Source: CAZJYC01 sp964550165 (lineage in GTDB: Bacteria > Acidobacteriota > Aminicenantia > Aminicenantales > Aminicenantaceae). Taken from it: a stretch of DNA of 47,068 nucleotides. The DNA lies in contig CAZJYC010000014.1 in NCBI GenBank assembly GCA_964550165.1, positions 1-47,068 of the forward strand. Direction: 5' to 3'. The notes under the pieces are model-generated. The model was not told the DNA's origin. It saw only the letters and a list, made by a program, of their open reading frames with translations, and made no database searches. A program made the translations under genes and the position numbers. Each line of letters begins with the position of its first letter. Position 1 is the stretch's first letter. Below, one piece after another: positions 1-8,334 of the stretch.

Positions 1-101
1 GGTTTTTGACTTTTTCCTAACGCCCGAAAAAAGCGGTAAACGAGGTAGACAGCATAAATGAGCAAAGCGTAGAAAACGATTTTCAAAAATCCTGCAATCA
101 T
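1..101 (-). CDS. Partial small membrane protein (cut by window edge)
   Basis: The minus strand is open from an ATG at 101 to the window edge, giving 33 residues that begin MIAGFLKIVFYALLIYAVYL and continue into a basic stretch (RFFRALGKSQK). This reads as one N-terminal membrane helix followed by a positive cytoplasmic segment. An in-frame ATG at 161 would add 20 residues. I prefer 101 because a promoter-like TTGACT-N17-TATTTT lies between the two ATGs and would start transcription at about the 101 ATG. There is no clear Shine-Dalgarno beyond AAAGAG directly abutting the ATG. The family is not recognised and too little is visible to assign a function. Confidence 0.4.
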   Translation of the reverse strand, partial: MIAGFLKIVFYALLIYAVYLVYRFFRALGKSQK

Positions 102-108
102 CTCTTTA

Positions 109-137
109 AAAATAAAGGATTCGCGCCACCAAGTCAA
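109..137 (-). promoter_or_regulatory. Putative sigma-70 promoter of the partial membrane gene
   Basis: Minus strand: -35 TTGACT (137-132), 17-bp spacer, -10 TATTTT (114-109). The -10 ends 7 nt before the ATG at 101, implying a leaderless or nearly leaderless transcript. Confidence 0.4.
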
Positions 138-203
138 ACAAATAAGTCCAGCTGTTAACATTTTCGATTCCGAAAGCGCTTTGAGGCTGCCTTCTTTTTC
201 CTC

Positions 204-232
204 TTGATTATTGGCCTTCTAGAAAGTAAGAT
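204..232 (+). promoter_or_regulatory. Putative sigma-70 promoter of the acyl-CoA dehydrogenase gene
   Basis: -35 TTGATT (204-209), 17-bp spacer, -10 TAAGAT (227-232). Transcription would begin near 239 and give a leader of about 80 nt that contains the inverted repeat at 255-305. Confidence 0.45.
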
Positions 233-254
233 GAGAATGAAAAAAATTTTATGA

Positions 255-305
255 AGGGTGATTAAAAAGCAATACTAAAAATAAGTTTCCTTCAACAATC
301 ACCCT
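255..305 (+). promoter_or_regulatory. Inverted repeat in leader of acyl-CoA dehydrogenase gene
   Basis: AGGGTGATT (255-263) is repeated as its exact complement AATCACCCT (297-305), with 33 nt between. The right arm ends four bases before the GAGGAGAG ribosome-binding site, so the paired form could affect initiation. Alternatively the two arms are half-sites for a dimeric regulator such as a TetR- or FadR-type repressor of fatty-acid genes. Neither mode can be decided from sequence. Confidence 0.4.
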
Positions 306-320
306 GATAGAGGAGAGCAG

Positions 321-1466
321 ATGGACTTTTTGCTTACTCAAGAACAGGAAATTTTGAAGGATTCTATCAAGAATTTTGCCGAGAAAGAGATTCGGCCCTA
401 CATCAAAGAGAGCGATGAAACGGGAGAGTGGCCTGAGGAGCTGACGAAGAAACTGGCGGCGATGGGCTTATTGGGCATAGTCGTGCCTGCAGAATATTCG
501 GGTGCAGGCTATTCCAATGTGGATTATGTCATCATCTTGGAAGAGATTTCCAAGGTGGACCCTTCTGTCGGGCTGGTGGTTGCAGCCCATAATTCACTCT
601 GTTCCAATCATCTCAATCTCTTTGCCAGCGAAGAACAAAAAAAGAAGTATCTGACACGGCTGGCTTCTGGCCAGACCTTAGGTGCATGGGGTCTTAGCGA
701 GTCTGAGGCGGGCTCCGACGCAGCGGCAATAAAAACCAAGGCAGTCAAGAAGGGCGATCGTTGGCTACTCAACGGCACAAAGTTGTTCATCACTAACGGT
801 TCTTTGGCTGAAATTCTGGTGGTGATGGCCGTCACTGATCCCGAAAAGGGCAGGAATGGCATTTCAGCTTTTATCTTAGAGAAAGGAACGAAAGGCTTCA
901 GAGCAGGGAAAAAGGAAGACAAGCTTGGGATAAGATCAGCGGACACCTCAGAGCTTATTTTTGAGGATGTCGAAGTCCCTGCTGAAAACCTGATCGGAGA
1001 AGAGGGAAAGGGCTACAGACAAGCCATGGCCGTCCTGGATGGCGGACGAGTCAGTATTGCCGGTTTTTCTTTGGGCATTGCTGCCGGAGCGTTGGAATCG
1101 AGCCTGAAGTATGCGAAAGAGAGGACCCAGTTCAAACAGCCCATCGCCAATTTTCAAGCCATTCAATGGATGCTTGCCGATGGCTTTACGGAGCTCGAAG
1201 CAGCCCGTCTTCTGACCTACAGAGCGGCTTTTATGGAAGATCAGGGGAAGAAGATTCCCAAAGAATCGGCAATGGCTAAGCTCTTTGCCAGTGAATTGGC
1301 CGTAAAAGCGTCTTCCATGGCTGTCCAGATTTTTGGAGGCTATGGCTTCACCAAGGAATATCCGGTGGAGAAATTCTACCGGGATTCAAAATTAGCGACC
1401 ATCGGCGAAGGAACCTCTGAGATCCAACGCTGGATCATTGCTCAGAAAATTCTTTCAGAGTATTGA
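321..1466 (+). CDS. Acyl-CoA dehydrogenase, short/branched-chain type
   Basis: 381 residues, the usual length for a soluble FAD-dependent acyl-CoA dehydrogenase that introduces the alpha-beta double bond and passes electrons to ETF. The N-terminal helical domain is followed by the flavin/substrate strand region WGLSESEAGSDAA, then the C-terminal helical domain with RTQFKQPIANFQAIQ and QIFGGYGFTKEYPVE. The catalytic base is Glu363 in GEGTSEIQ, the position used by butyryl-CoA and short-chain enzymes rather than the isovaleryl type. GAGGAGAG at 309-316 sets the ATG. The next genes are MeaB and methylmalonyl-CoA epimerase, so a branched-chain acyl-CoA (isobutyryl- or 2-methylbutyryl-CoA) is a likely substrate; butyryl-CoA is the alternative. 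The exact acyl group is inference. Confidence 0.93.
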   Translation: MDFLLTQEQEILKDSIKNFAEKEIRPYIKESDETGEWPEELTKKLAAMGLLGIVVPAEYSGAGYSNVDYVIILEEISKVDPSVGLVVAAHNSLCSNHLNLFASEEQKKKYLTRLASGQTLGAWGLSESEAGSDAAAIKTKAVKKGDRWLLNGTKLFITNGSLAEILVVMAVTDPEKGRNGISAFILEKGTKGFRAGKKEDKLGIRSADTSELIFEDVEVPAENLIGEEGKGYRQAMAVLDGGRVSIAGFSLGIAAGALESSLKYAKERTQFKQPIANFQAIQWMLADGFTELEAARLLTYRAAFMEDQGKKIPKESAMAKLFASELAVKASSMAVQIFGGYGFTKEYPVEKFYRDSKLATIGEGTSEIQRWIIAQKILSEY

Positions 1467-1578
1467 ACAAGTTCTTGAGCACCCGGTAAACGCCCAGGAA
1501 TGGGAGCCAGACAGGACATTGAACAGACCATCATCGAGAGCTGATAGCCGAAAGCCACGATTCAAGAGAAAGACAAAA

Positions 1579-2517
1579 ATGTCGGATCTTGCCCAGGAAA
1601 TCGTCAAAGGCAATCACCGGGCTATTGCCCGCGCCATCTCTCTCGTCGAGAACAACAGAAGAGCAGCTCACGAAATGATGAGGAAAATTTTCCCCTATAC
1701 CGGCGAGTCGCTTATCGTCGGCGTGACTGGCTCTCCTGGATCTGGGAAGAGCACCCTCGTTGACCAGATGATCGGCATCCTGCGAAAAAGAGGAAAAAAG
1801 ATTGGCATTGTGGCTGTGGATCCTTCCAGTCCCTACACTGGAGGAGCTATTCTGGGAGACAGAATCAGGATGATGGAGCACAGCGTGGACTCAGACGTTT
1901 TCATTCGAAGCATGGCCACCCGGGGTCATTTAGGAGGCATAGCCAAAGCGACAGGCGAGGCCATTTCCGTGCTTGAAGCCGCAGGCAAAGATATCATCCT
2001 CGTTGAAACGGTGGGAGTGGGGCAGGATGAGGTGGAGGTGGTCAAGCTGGCTGATATTATTCTCGTCATTTTGGTGCCAGAAGCAGGAGATGACATTCAG
2101 GTCTTTAAGGCAGGGATTATGGAGATTGCCGATATTTTTGTTCTCAATAAGGCAGATTCTCCGGGAACGGATAAAACAGAAAGACAGCTCCGGGCCATGC
2201 TGGATTTAGGCTTGGGTGGGAAAGCGATACCGCCTGTGGTTAAGACTGTGGCGACAAAGGGGAAAGGAGTAGAAGACCTCATTGGCGAGATCGAAACATG
2301 GATGACGAACAAAGATCGGGAATTTCTGGCCGCCAGAAAGAAAAAGTTGATTTTTTGGATGCTGAGGGACATTATCAGCGAAAAAATTTTTCAAGATGTC
2401 GCCGGGAATATTTCCTCCTCTGAATTTGAGACTCTGGTGGAGAAAATCTTTAAAAGGGAAACCGATCCCTATACTGTGGCGGATGGGATCGTAGGCAGGT
2501 TGAAAAAAAATCCATAG
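1579..2517 (+). CDS. meaB: Methylmalonyl-CoA mutase-associated GTPase MeaB
   Basis: 312 residues of the ArgK/MeaB/MMAA G3E GTPase family, which loads and protects the adenosylcobalamin cofactor of methylmalonyl-CoA mutase. Visible are the P-loop GSPGSGKST (51-59), the family stretch DPSSPYTGGAILGDRIRM, the switch region ETVGVGQDEVEVV and the guanine motif NKAD. The reading frame is open back to 1438, overlapping the previous gene, but those 47 extra residues are low-complexity and basic. The ATG at 1579 gives the family-typical start (MSDLAQEIVKGNHRAIARAI), although its ribosome site (AAGAGAA) is weak. It lies between the dehydrogenase and the epimerase on the same strand. The mutase itself is not in the window. 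Confidence 0.93.
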   Translation: MSDLAQEIVKGNHRAIARAISLVENNRRAAHEMMRKIFPYTGESLIVGVTGSPGSGKSTLVDQMIGILRKRGKKIGIVAVDPSSPYTGGAILGDRIRMMEHSVDSDVFIRSMATRGHLGGIAKATGEAISVLEAAGKDIILVETVGVGQDEVEVVKLADIILVILVPEAGDDIQVFKAGIMEIADIFVLNKADSPGTDKTERQLRAMLDLGLGGKAIPPVVKTVATKGKGVEDLIGEIETWMTNKDREFLAARKKKLIFWMLRDIISEKIFQDVAGNISSSEFETLVEKIFKRETDPYTVADGIVGRLKKNP

Positions 2518-2575
2518 TCCGGATGGAGAAAGCGAATCATTCGACAATTCTTGCTATATTCTCAAGGAGGCAGGG

Positions 2576-2986
2576 ATGAAGCTCGATCATATCGGAGTCG
2601 CCGTAAAAAATCTTGAAGAGAGCTTAAGGAGATGGTCCAAAATCTTAAAACTGACAGCGCGAGGAATCGAAGAAATCAAAGAAAGAGGAGTGAGAGTCGC
2701 CCATTTGGACGTAGCCGGAGGCCCTTCGATTGAACTGGTGACGCCGTTTGGGGCAGGGTCACCGGTTGAAAAGTTTCTCAACGAAAGAGGAGAAGGAATC
2801 CATCACTTCTGTTTTGAAGTGAATGATATCAAAAAGACTATGGAAGAGATGAAAAAGCAAGGCATCCGGCTTGTTCAGGATAGGCCTCATAAAGGAGCCG
2901 GGGGAAGTCTTATCGCTTTCATCCATCCCCGCAGTTTTAACGGTGTTCTCTTGGAGCTGAAAGAGAAAAAAGCTCATTCTCTGTGA
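2576..2986 (+). CDS. mce: Methylmalonyl-CoA epimerase
   Basis: 136 residues, a single VOC-fold (glyoxalase-like) protein that interconverts (S)- and (R)-methylmalonyl-CoA so that propionyl-CoA carbon can reach succinyl-CoA. Two beta-alpha-beta-beta-beta modules are visible: MKLDHIGVAV with metal ligand His5, IELVTPF around Glu53, GIHHFCFEVND with His76/His77, and GVLLELKE with Glu127 near the C terminus. Start is fixed by AAGGAGG at 2566-2572. It follows meaB by 58 nt and probably shares a transcript with it. Lactoylglutathione lyase is the main look-alike, but length, motif spacing and neighbours favour the epimerase. Confidence 0.92.
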   Translation: MKLDHIGVAVKNLEESLRRWSKILKLTARGIEEIKERGVRVAHLDVAGGPSIELVTPFGAGSPVEKFLNERGEGIHHFCFEVNDIKKTMEEMKKQGIRLVQDRPHKGAGGSLIAFIHPRSFNGVLLELKEKKAHSL

Positions 2987-3026
2987 CTGTATTAAGATTA
3001 AGAAATTCTGATAAACCTTCCTTATT

Positions 3027-3533
3027 TTAAGCCTTTTGGTGGGCACTGAGAGTCAGGATCCATTTTGCAAAAGATTTTGCCTCTTCTAAGTCTGCTTCAT
3101 TGGGATGGGTCCGGGCAGAGGCCGCCATTTCTGTCCAGGCTTGATGTTCTGGAGATTTGCTCAGAGCCTCCGCGGCAGCTAAGGAGACTTTTCCTCGGCA
3201 AGAAAATGTGCCAAGGACTTTTGCTTGCGACGCGGTCACGACAGCGTGTTCCAGAGCTTCTCTGGATAACCGGCTGCCGGTGAGTGAACCATGAGTGGAA
3301 AAAAGAGCAATCTTTTTGCCCTTGGGGATTCTTTTGAGAAAACTTTCGATCCTGTAAGGAACGCTGTGGGAATGGACGGGAAATCCTATAAAGATAATTT
3401 CATAATCATCAATTTCCTGGACTTCCTCCACGGGCTTGATTGCTTTATCTTTCGGGAGATTTTCATAGATGGCTTCGGCAATTTTTTTTGTGTTTCCCGT
3501 CTGACTGAAATAAGTCACAAGAATTTTCAGCAT
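3027..3533 (-). CDS. Flavodoxin-family protein
   Basis: 168 residues with a flavodoxin-like fold. The phosphate-binding loop SQTGNT (10-15) follows the first strand (MLKILVTYF). The segments EIIFIGFPVHSHSVP and KIALFSTHGSLTG correspond to the loops that normally flank the FMN ring. The start has GGAAG about 8 nt upstream. It is last in a minus-strand run behind the giant sensor kinase (105-nt gap), so it may be co-transcribed, but no function links them. The C-terminal part is poorly diagnostic, so it may be a flavodoxin-like oxidoreductase component rather than a classic electron-transfer flavodoxin. Confidence 0.8.
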   Translation of the reverse strand: MLKILVTYFSQTGNTKKIAEAIYENLPKDKAIKPVEEVQEIDDYEIIFIGFPVHSHSVPYRIESFLKRIPKGKKIALFSTHGSLTGSRLSREALEHAVVTASQAKVLGTFSCRGKVSLAAAEALSKSPEHQAWTEMAASARTHPNEADLEEAKSFAKWILTLSAHQKA

Positions 3534-3638
3534 CTCGACACTTCCAATTTTTGGCTCATAAGGAATAGCTTATAAAGAATATCATTCTTCCATAAATTCT
3601 CAAAAAATGCCAGGGATTCTTACGCGATTTCGGCGGAA

Positions 3639-6600
3639 TCACTCTGTTTGAGGCAGATGAATCCGAATTTGAGTCCCTTTATTTTCTTTACTTGAGGCCT
3701 GGATCGAGCCGCCGTGGTCTTCGATGATTTTTTTGGCGATGGGGAGTCCCAGGCCTGTGCCAACATCTTTTGTCGAGAAATAGGGCTCAAAGATTTTTTC
3801 AAGAATCTCCTTTTTCATGCCCGCGCCTGTGTCTGTGATTGTGATCGCAAAACCGTTCTCGTCCTTTGCCAATCTTATTTTGATTTCGCCCTCATTGTGG
3901 ATGGCTTCAATGGCGTTGATAAGGATATTCCTCAGAGCGATTTTAAGCTTGCTTTTATCTCCCACAAAATAAAAATCTCGGCCTTCATATTTTTCATTGA
4001 GCTTAATTCTTTCGGCGAGCATCTTTTTATAGGGGAGGACCGTTTCCTGGAGCAAGGCCTTCAGGTCAAAAGGCTCTTTTTGAAGAGCTGTTTCTTTTGA
4101 AATCTCGAGGAAGTCCTGGGCAATTTTTCTTAAATTCTCGACTTCTCTTATGATGTAAAATGCGGATTCTTTGAGAGTCTTATCAAAGTTTTTCTTTTTG
4201 TCCTCATAAACTCTCAGCAGGTGTTCTGCGGAAAGCTGAATAGGGGTGAGCGGATTTTTGATTTCATGGGCGATTTTCCGCGCCATTTCGGCCCAGGCCG
4301 CCTTTTTGCTCATCTCAGCCAGTTCCTGCTGCTGTTTTTTTAGATTTTTCACCATCGTGTTGAATCCATCGATGAGCGTCTTCATCTCGTCTTGATGCTT
4401 ATGAGGGATAGAAACTTCAAGGTTTCCCAAGCTCACTTCTTTCGTGCCGATGAGAAGCTTCTTGATAGGGGTGATGATCGTGCTTCCTATGCTGCGGGCA
4501 AAGATGATGACAGCAGCAATAAAAAAGACAGTGATAAAGAGCAGGAATTCAACCAGCTCTTCTGTGGCCGAGGATATTTCCTGCTGTTCTAAAGGAAAAG
4601 GCAGAGAAAGCAGAAGAAGAGAGTCCTCAAGAAAGAAGGGCGCAGTCAGGGTATGGAAGGAGTAATCGCCAATTTTTTGAGTTTGCGTGTAGAAAGGATT
4701 GTTCTCAAACTGAATTTTGTAATAGATTTCTCCATCGATGAGGTCGGGGAGAAGTCCGTAATCGAAAAATTCCCTTCGGCTGGATGAGATAAGCCTGCCG
4801 TTCTGGTACAAATTCACGTCATTGGAAATTGCCGAGCTTATCCACAGAACCACGTTTTCAGAAGGAATGATCGGCGAGACCATTTCCTCCTGCTGGAAGA
4901 GGATAAAATCTTCCATGATGCGCTGGGCAAGGATTGCCTGGGCTTCAGCTTTGTCTGTGAACTGGCGGCTGAAGATTTGGGCAAAGAAACTTCTGGTGAA
5001 GAAAGTGAAAAGGAGAAGAGGGATGAGCGTAGCTGCCACCAGCGAAATATAGACGCGGTTCGAGAATGACCAGAAAGGGCTCTTGAATTTTTTCCCCAAA
5101 AGAATGGAGATGAGCAGAAGTAGAAAAACAGAGACCAGAAAATAGAAAAAGAGAAGCCTTAGAAATTCTGCTGTGTATTTGAGAAAGTTTTTTTTCGGCA
5201 TGAATAACGAATAAATTCTGTTATCCTTCCAGAAATAAAAAGATTGAAATTTTCTCCTCTTGTCTTTGTAAGACGCCCAAAGAGAGTCCTGGGAAGAATT
5301 AATTTTTTTCAAGAGACCTGGCGGAATTCCTGAGGATATGTCGTTGGGATTAAAAAGCAGCTTGCCATTCAGGTCAAAAGTAGCAAATCCAAAGTCGAAC
5401 TGATTCAGAGAGGGTATGGATGTCATCCTCAGAAGTTCAAAGTATGGATTGGCGGAGTAGAGGAAGGGAAGCATGTCGTAATCGACGGAGAGATAGAGGA
5501 TTGTTCTCCCCAGAAGTCTCTCCTCCTCAAGCCAGTCTCTGTATCCAAGAAGAAAAGCCTTTTCTTCGGCCATGAAGGGAATTTTCAAGTGGACAATAGA
5601 CCATTCTCGGCTCGGCGGGAGGTCAATATCCGCATGGTAAAGCTTGGGGACATTCAGAGAAAACCGGGAAAGAATTGCTCCCTCAGGGCTTAAGACCTCT
5701 AAGCTTGAATACCAGTTGAATTTTGCGATAAGAGTCCTTTCCCAGAGAGAATGGGCAAGGTCAAACGATTTAGTGTTCTTTAAGAAAGAAATAATGGATT
5801 CTTTCCTCTTGTCGAGATCTTGCAGAGATTGGTTCAGCAGGAAGACACCCCAATTTTCCTGGGACCTTATGACGTTTTGAAGAGAGTTCTGGATGAGGGA
5901 CCGGTTTCGGCTGGATGAGGAATAATGGAGTGAAGCGTAGAGAAATAGTGTGGACAGGCACAAAGCGAGAAATAAAATTTCTTTCCTTTTCAAGAGGTTT
6001 TGGAAGCGAACAAGACAGAAGATAAGGACAACGACTGATGCTTGGAGAACGAAAAGCAATGGGAGATTTCTATTTCTGTAGAGGACGACATAGGCTCCAA
6101 ACTCCAGCAAAAAAATGATACTGGGGAGAACAAGTTTTGAGGAATATCGGAAGATGACTCTCGCTCCGATGAAGACGGCCAAGAAAGAGGCAACAAAAAG
6201 AAGGACAATGCTGAGGTGAAGAAGGAAAAATGACAGGGTGAGGGAATATCGGAGCAGGTTGATGTTGGAATTGGATACAAGGCGAAAGACAATTTCTTGA
6301 AAGGCAAAGATAATAAACAGGGAAATGAATACAAAGACAATGCTGATGGTCAATACCCAGGGAAAGGAGAGGTCCTTTTTTTTGTTTTCAAAAAGACTGC
6401 GAAAATAGACGGCCAAACAGACAATGATTGATGCCAGAAGCAGAAAAGTGAGAAAGATATCGGCTGGGGATTTTGTGAAATCCCATACAGAGAAAAAGCT
6501 TGCAGCCGAGGGTGAGAAGATCGAAAGAGATTGAATTTTTTCAATTTTACTTAGGGGAAAAACGATGAGTCTGAATCCGATCAAGGCTAAAATGACAAAC

Positions 6601-7499
6601 AAACCTGTAGAAAGTTTCGGCTCTCTGAAAAATGATGGAAGCTTGACCAGATGAATGAGGAGAGAGAGGAGAGAAAGACCCAGAAGAATGTAGGAAATCA
6701 AAAGTACGTTTTCTTTTTGTCCTGCGATTTTGGCTGAAAGGGAGGGTGAACTCAGGGTAACCGTGGCCATGATTTTGTTCTCTTCGTTCCTCAAGGGAAA
6801 AACGATGGTCTCGATTTGCTCTTGGCGTCTGGGCTGGCCCGTGTATTCGTCTTGATGCCTGGAGAAAATCCGTTCAAATCCTGATACGTCCTCTCGGAAG
6901 TCCCAGTAATCGATATCGGAGTTGCTCAGGAGTTTTGCTTTTAAAAAGTGATATTCCTTAAGATAAGGAGTTTTCAGTTGAGGGGTGAAGGCCAAAAGCC
7001 GGTAGAAAGTCACATACCCATCTCCCTGGGCTTTCCGGGCAGAAACGAGATAAACAGAGGCTTTGTGGCGGATGACAAAGGAAGATTTTGGCTCGGAAAG
7101 AATGTCTTTATTTTCACTGAAGAACAGGGCTTTTAGGTCAGCGATATTGCCCAACCAGAGGATGAGATCCCCATCGCTGTTGATGTAACTGACGCCTTCT
7201 TTTGCCCGGTCGATGTCCAATTTTTTAAATGTATTGAAAATTTCATTTCTCTTATCTGGAAAGGATAAGATAGGCAGCAATTTCTGCTTTTGATTTACGG
7301 AATGAATAAGCTCTGCAAACTCATTTTTTATGGATTGAGCCTGGCTCCTTAAATGCCCTAATCTTTTTTGATTGTAGAACGAGGATGTTAGAGTGGGAAG
7401 GAGGAGTGAGAGTATCAGGAAAATTGCAGCGAACAGAATGCCAAGCAGAAATCCGAGAAAAAAGCCTTTTCTTTGGATCGAGATCTTAAAAATCTTCAA
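3639..7499 (-). CDS. NtrY-like sensor histidine kinase, 12 predicted TM helices
   Basis: 1286 residues, far longer than most histidine kinases. I see TM1 (12-34); an extracytoplasmic region (35-263); eight TM helices between 264 and 524; a second extracytoplasmic region (525-778); two TM helices (779-801, 816-836); a third extracytoplasmic region (837-980); TM12 (981-1001); then HAMP (about 1000-1052), a dimerisation helix with phospho-acceptor His1078 in KIAHEIKNPLTP, and an ATPase domain. The ATPase has N-box Asn1195, the G1 box DTGAGM (Asp1223) and the G2 box GTGLGL (1247-1252). Inside/outside topology is consistent across all helices. The His-box and HAMP-proximal layout resemble NtrY. 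It overlaps the upstream secreted-protein gene by 4 nt. No response regulator is encoded nearby, so the partner is unknown. Confidence 0.88.
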   Translation of the reverse strand: MKIFKISIQRKGFFLGFLLGILFAAIFLILSLLLPTLTSSFYNQKRLGHLRSQAQSIKNEFAELIHSVNQKQKLLPILSFPDKRNEIFNTFKKLDIDRAKEGVSYINSDGDLILWLGNIADLKALFFSENKDILSEPKSSFVIRHKASVYLVSARKAQGDGYVTFYRLLAFTPQLKTPYLKEYHFLKAKLLSNSDIDYWDFREDVSGFERIFSRHQDEYTGQPRRQEQIETIVFPLRNEENKIMATVTLSSPSLSAKIAGQKENVLLISYILLGLSLLSLLIHLVKLPSFFREPKLSTGLFVILALIGFRLIVFPLSKIEKIQSLSIFSPSAASFFSVWDFTKSPADIFLTFLLLASIIVCLAVYFRSLFENKKKDLSFPWVLTISIVFVFISLFIIFAFQEIVFRLVSNSNINLLRYSLTLSFFLLHLSIVLLFVASFLAVFIGARVIFRYSSKLVLPSIIFLLEFGAYVVLYRNRNLPLLFVLQASVVVLIFCLVRFQNLLKRKEILFLALCLSTLFLYASLHYSSSSRNRSLIQNSLQNVIRSQENWGVFLLNQSLQDLDKRKESIISFLKNTKSFDLAHSLWERTLIAKFNWYSSLEVLSPEGAILSRFSLNVPKLYHADIDLPPSREWSIVHLKIPFMAEEKAFLLGYRDWLEEERLLGRTILYLSVDYDMLPFLYSANPYFELLRMTSIPSLNQFDFGFATFDLNGKLLFNPNDISSGIPPGLLKKINSSQDSLWASYKDKRRKFQSFYFWKDNRIYSLFMPKKNFLKYTAEFLRLLFFYFLVSVFLLLLISILLGKKFKSPFWSFSNRVYISLVAATLIPLLLFTFFTRSFFAQIFSRQFTDKAEAQAILAQRIMEDFILFQQEEMVSPIIPSENVVLWISSAISNDVNLYQNGRLISSSRREFFDYGLLPDLIDGEIYYKIQFENNPFYTQTQKIGDYSFHTLTAPFFLEDSLLLLSLPFPLEQQEISSATEELVEFLLFITVFFIAAVIIFARSIGSTIITPIKKLLIGTKEVSLGNLEVSIPHKHQDEMKTLIDGFNTMVKNLKKQQQELAEMSKKAAWAEMARKIAHEIKNPLTPIQLSAEHLLRVYEDKKKNFDKTLKESAFYIIREVENLRKIAQDFLEISKETALQKEPFDLKALLQETVLPYKKMLAERIKLNEKYEGRDFYFVGDKSKLKIALRNILINAIEAIHNEGEIKIRLAKDENGFAITITDTGAGMKKEILEKIFEPYFSTKDVGTGLGLPIAKKIIEDHGGSIQASSKENKGTQIRIHLPQTE

Positions 7500-7912
7500 A
7501 TTTTCTCTGCCTTAATTTCTATGATTTTCCAGGAGTCATTGTGCTTTTCATGGACGAGATAAAAAAAGAGATGGAGAGGATACTGATTGTTTTTGTTGTC
7601 GCTAAAAGACCAGCGGGCTTTAAAGATAAAGCTCTGATTTTCGGGAAGGAAAAAAGGTTCGGGCTCTGAATAGAATTCTAAAGTGGTGAAGGAGGAAAAT
7701 ATCTTGCGGAAAAGGAAATAGGCCTGCTGGTTGGAAACCTGATCGGAAAAAGAGATAGGTTCGGGCAGGGAAATATTTATTGCGCTTTGCACAGGAAAGA
7801 GGGAATAGAGGATTTTTGTGTTATTTTGGAGAAATGCTTTTTCGATATTTTGGGCTGCTGGAGGAAGAACAGAGATAAGCGTTGTCAGAAGAACGATGGT
7901 GAAATGTGCCAC
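7496..7912 (-). CDS. Secreted DUF4783/NTF2-like protein
   Basis: 138 residues starting at GTG with an N-terminal hydrophobic signal (MAHFTIVLLTTLISVLPPAA), then a small alpha/beta domain. The pattern resembles DUF4783 proteins of Bacteroidetes: a helix like NIEKAFLQNN, a mid-domain helix (QQAYFLFRKIF), and a terminal strand (DSWKIIEIKAEKI). That assignment is from memory of the family. Its stop overlaps the start of the giant sensor kinase by 4 nt, so the two are translationally coupled. A periplasmic ligand-binding or modulating role for the kinase is an attractive inference. There is no Shine-Dalgarno; the promoter -10 sits 6 nt before the GTG. Confidence 0.65.
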   Translation of the reverse strand: MAHFTIVLLTTLISVLPPAAQNIEKAFLQNNTKILYSLFPVQSAINISLPEPISFSDQVSNQQAYFLFRKIFSSFTTLEFYSEPEPFFLPENQSFIFKARWSFSDNKNNQYPLHLFFYLVHEKHNDSWKIIEIKAEKI

Positions 7913-7918
7913 AAAAAA

Positions 7919-7948
7919 ATATTATCACAGCCTTTCTGGCTTAAGCAA
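7919..7948 (-). promoter_or_regulatory. Promoter of DUF4783-like gene and sensor kinase
   Basis: Minus strand: -35 TTGCTT (7948-7943), 18-bp spacer, -10 TAATAT (7924-7919), then six T residues and the GTG start at 7912. A leaderless mRNA is predicted. The left flanking direct repeat of the element at 7957-8325 begins at base 7948, touching the -35. Confidence 0.5.
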
Positions 7949-7956
7949 GGTTTAGG

Positions 7957-8325
7957 ATTAGCATTTCCAATTCCGTGATTTGAAGAGATTTTGAGAATAG
8001 CCTTGCTCCCCTTCGGATTTTTAACGCCATTCTCCGTTCGCTCTTCTCGGCGGCTGCGTATCGCTCCGGCCAAGCGGTTCGAAAACACGCGGGATTTGCC
8101 CCAGCGAGTCAAATCCTGCTCAGTTTCAGGCTTCGCTCTCCTCTCCCTTCGGTCGAGGAACCATGCCCGCTCAGCCTTCAAATGGTTTTCTCACCGCTTT
8201 GCCTCCGCGGGTAACCTTTTCGAGAGCGAACTCCGAAGGCTAAATCCTCAATGGTCGCTGCGGCTATTCCAAAATCTCTTGATATTCGTGGAGCAATCTT
8301 TTATCACGGAATTGGAAATGCTTCC
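7957..8325. mobile_element. MITE-like palindromic element, copy A (369 bp)
   Basis: The longest copy without rearrangement. Its ends are inverted repeats (GCATTTCCAATTCCGTGAT at 7961-7979 against its complement at 8303-8321), and the similarity continues inward as an imperfect palindrome (AGAGATTTTG...GAATAGCC, CTTCGGA...GTTCGCTC, AAGCGGTTCGAAAAC against the right half). It is flanked by 9-bp direct repeats, AGGTTTAGG (7948-7956) and AGGTTCAGG (8326-8334), one mismatch. The internal hairpin is at 8089-8119 with loop CCAGCGA. The right repeat abuts the stop codon of the regulator gene at 8335. No transposase is encoded. It fills the gap between the two minus-strand genes. Confidence 0.8.
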
Positions 8326-8334
8326 AGGTTCAGG

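Noticed and set aside
1438..1578. Upstream extension of meaB overlapping the acyl-CoA dehydrogenase gene.
   Set aside because: The 47 added residues do not resemble MeaB N-termini and there is no ribosome site; the ATG at 1579 gives the family-typical start.
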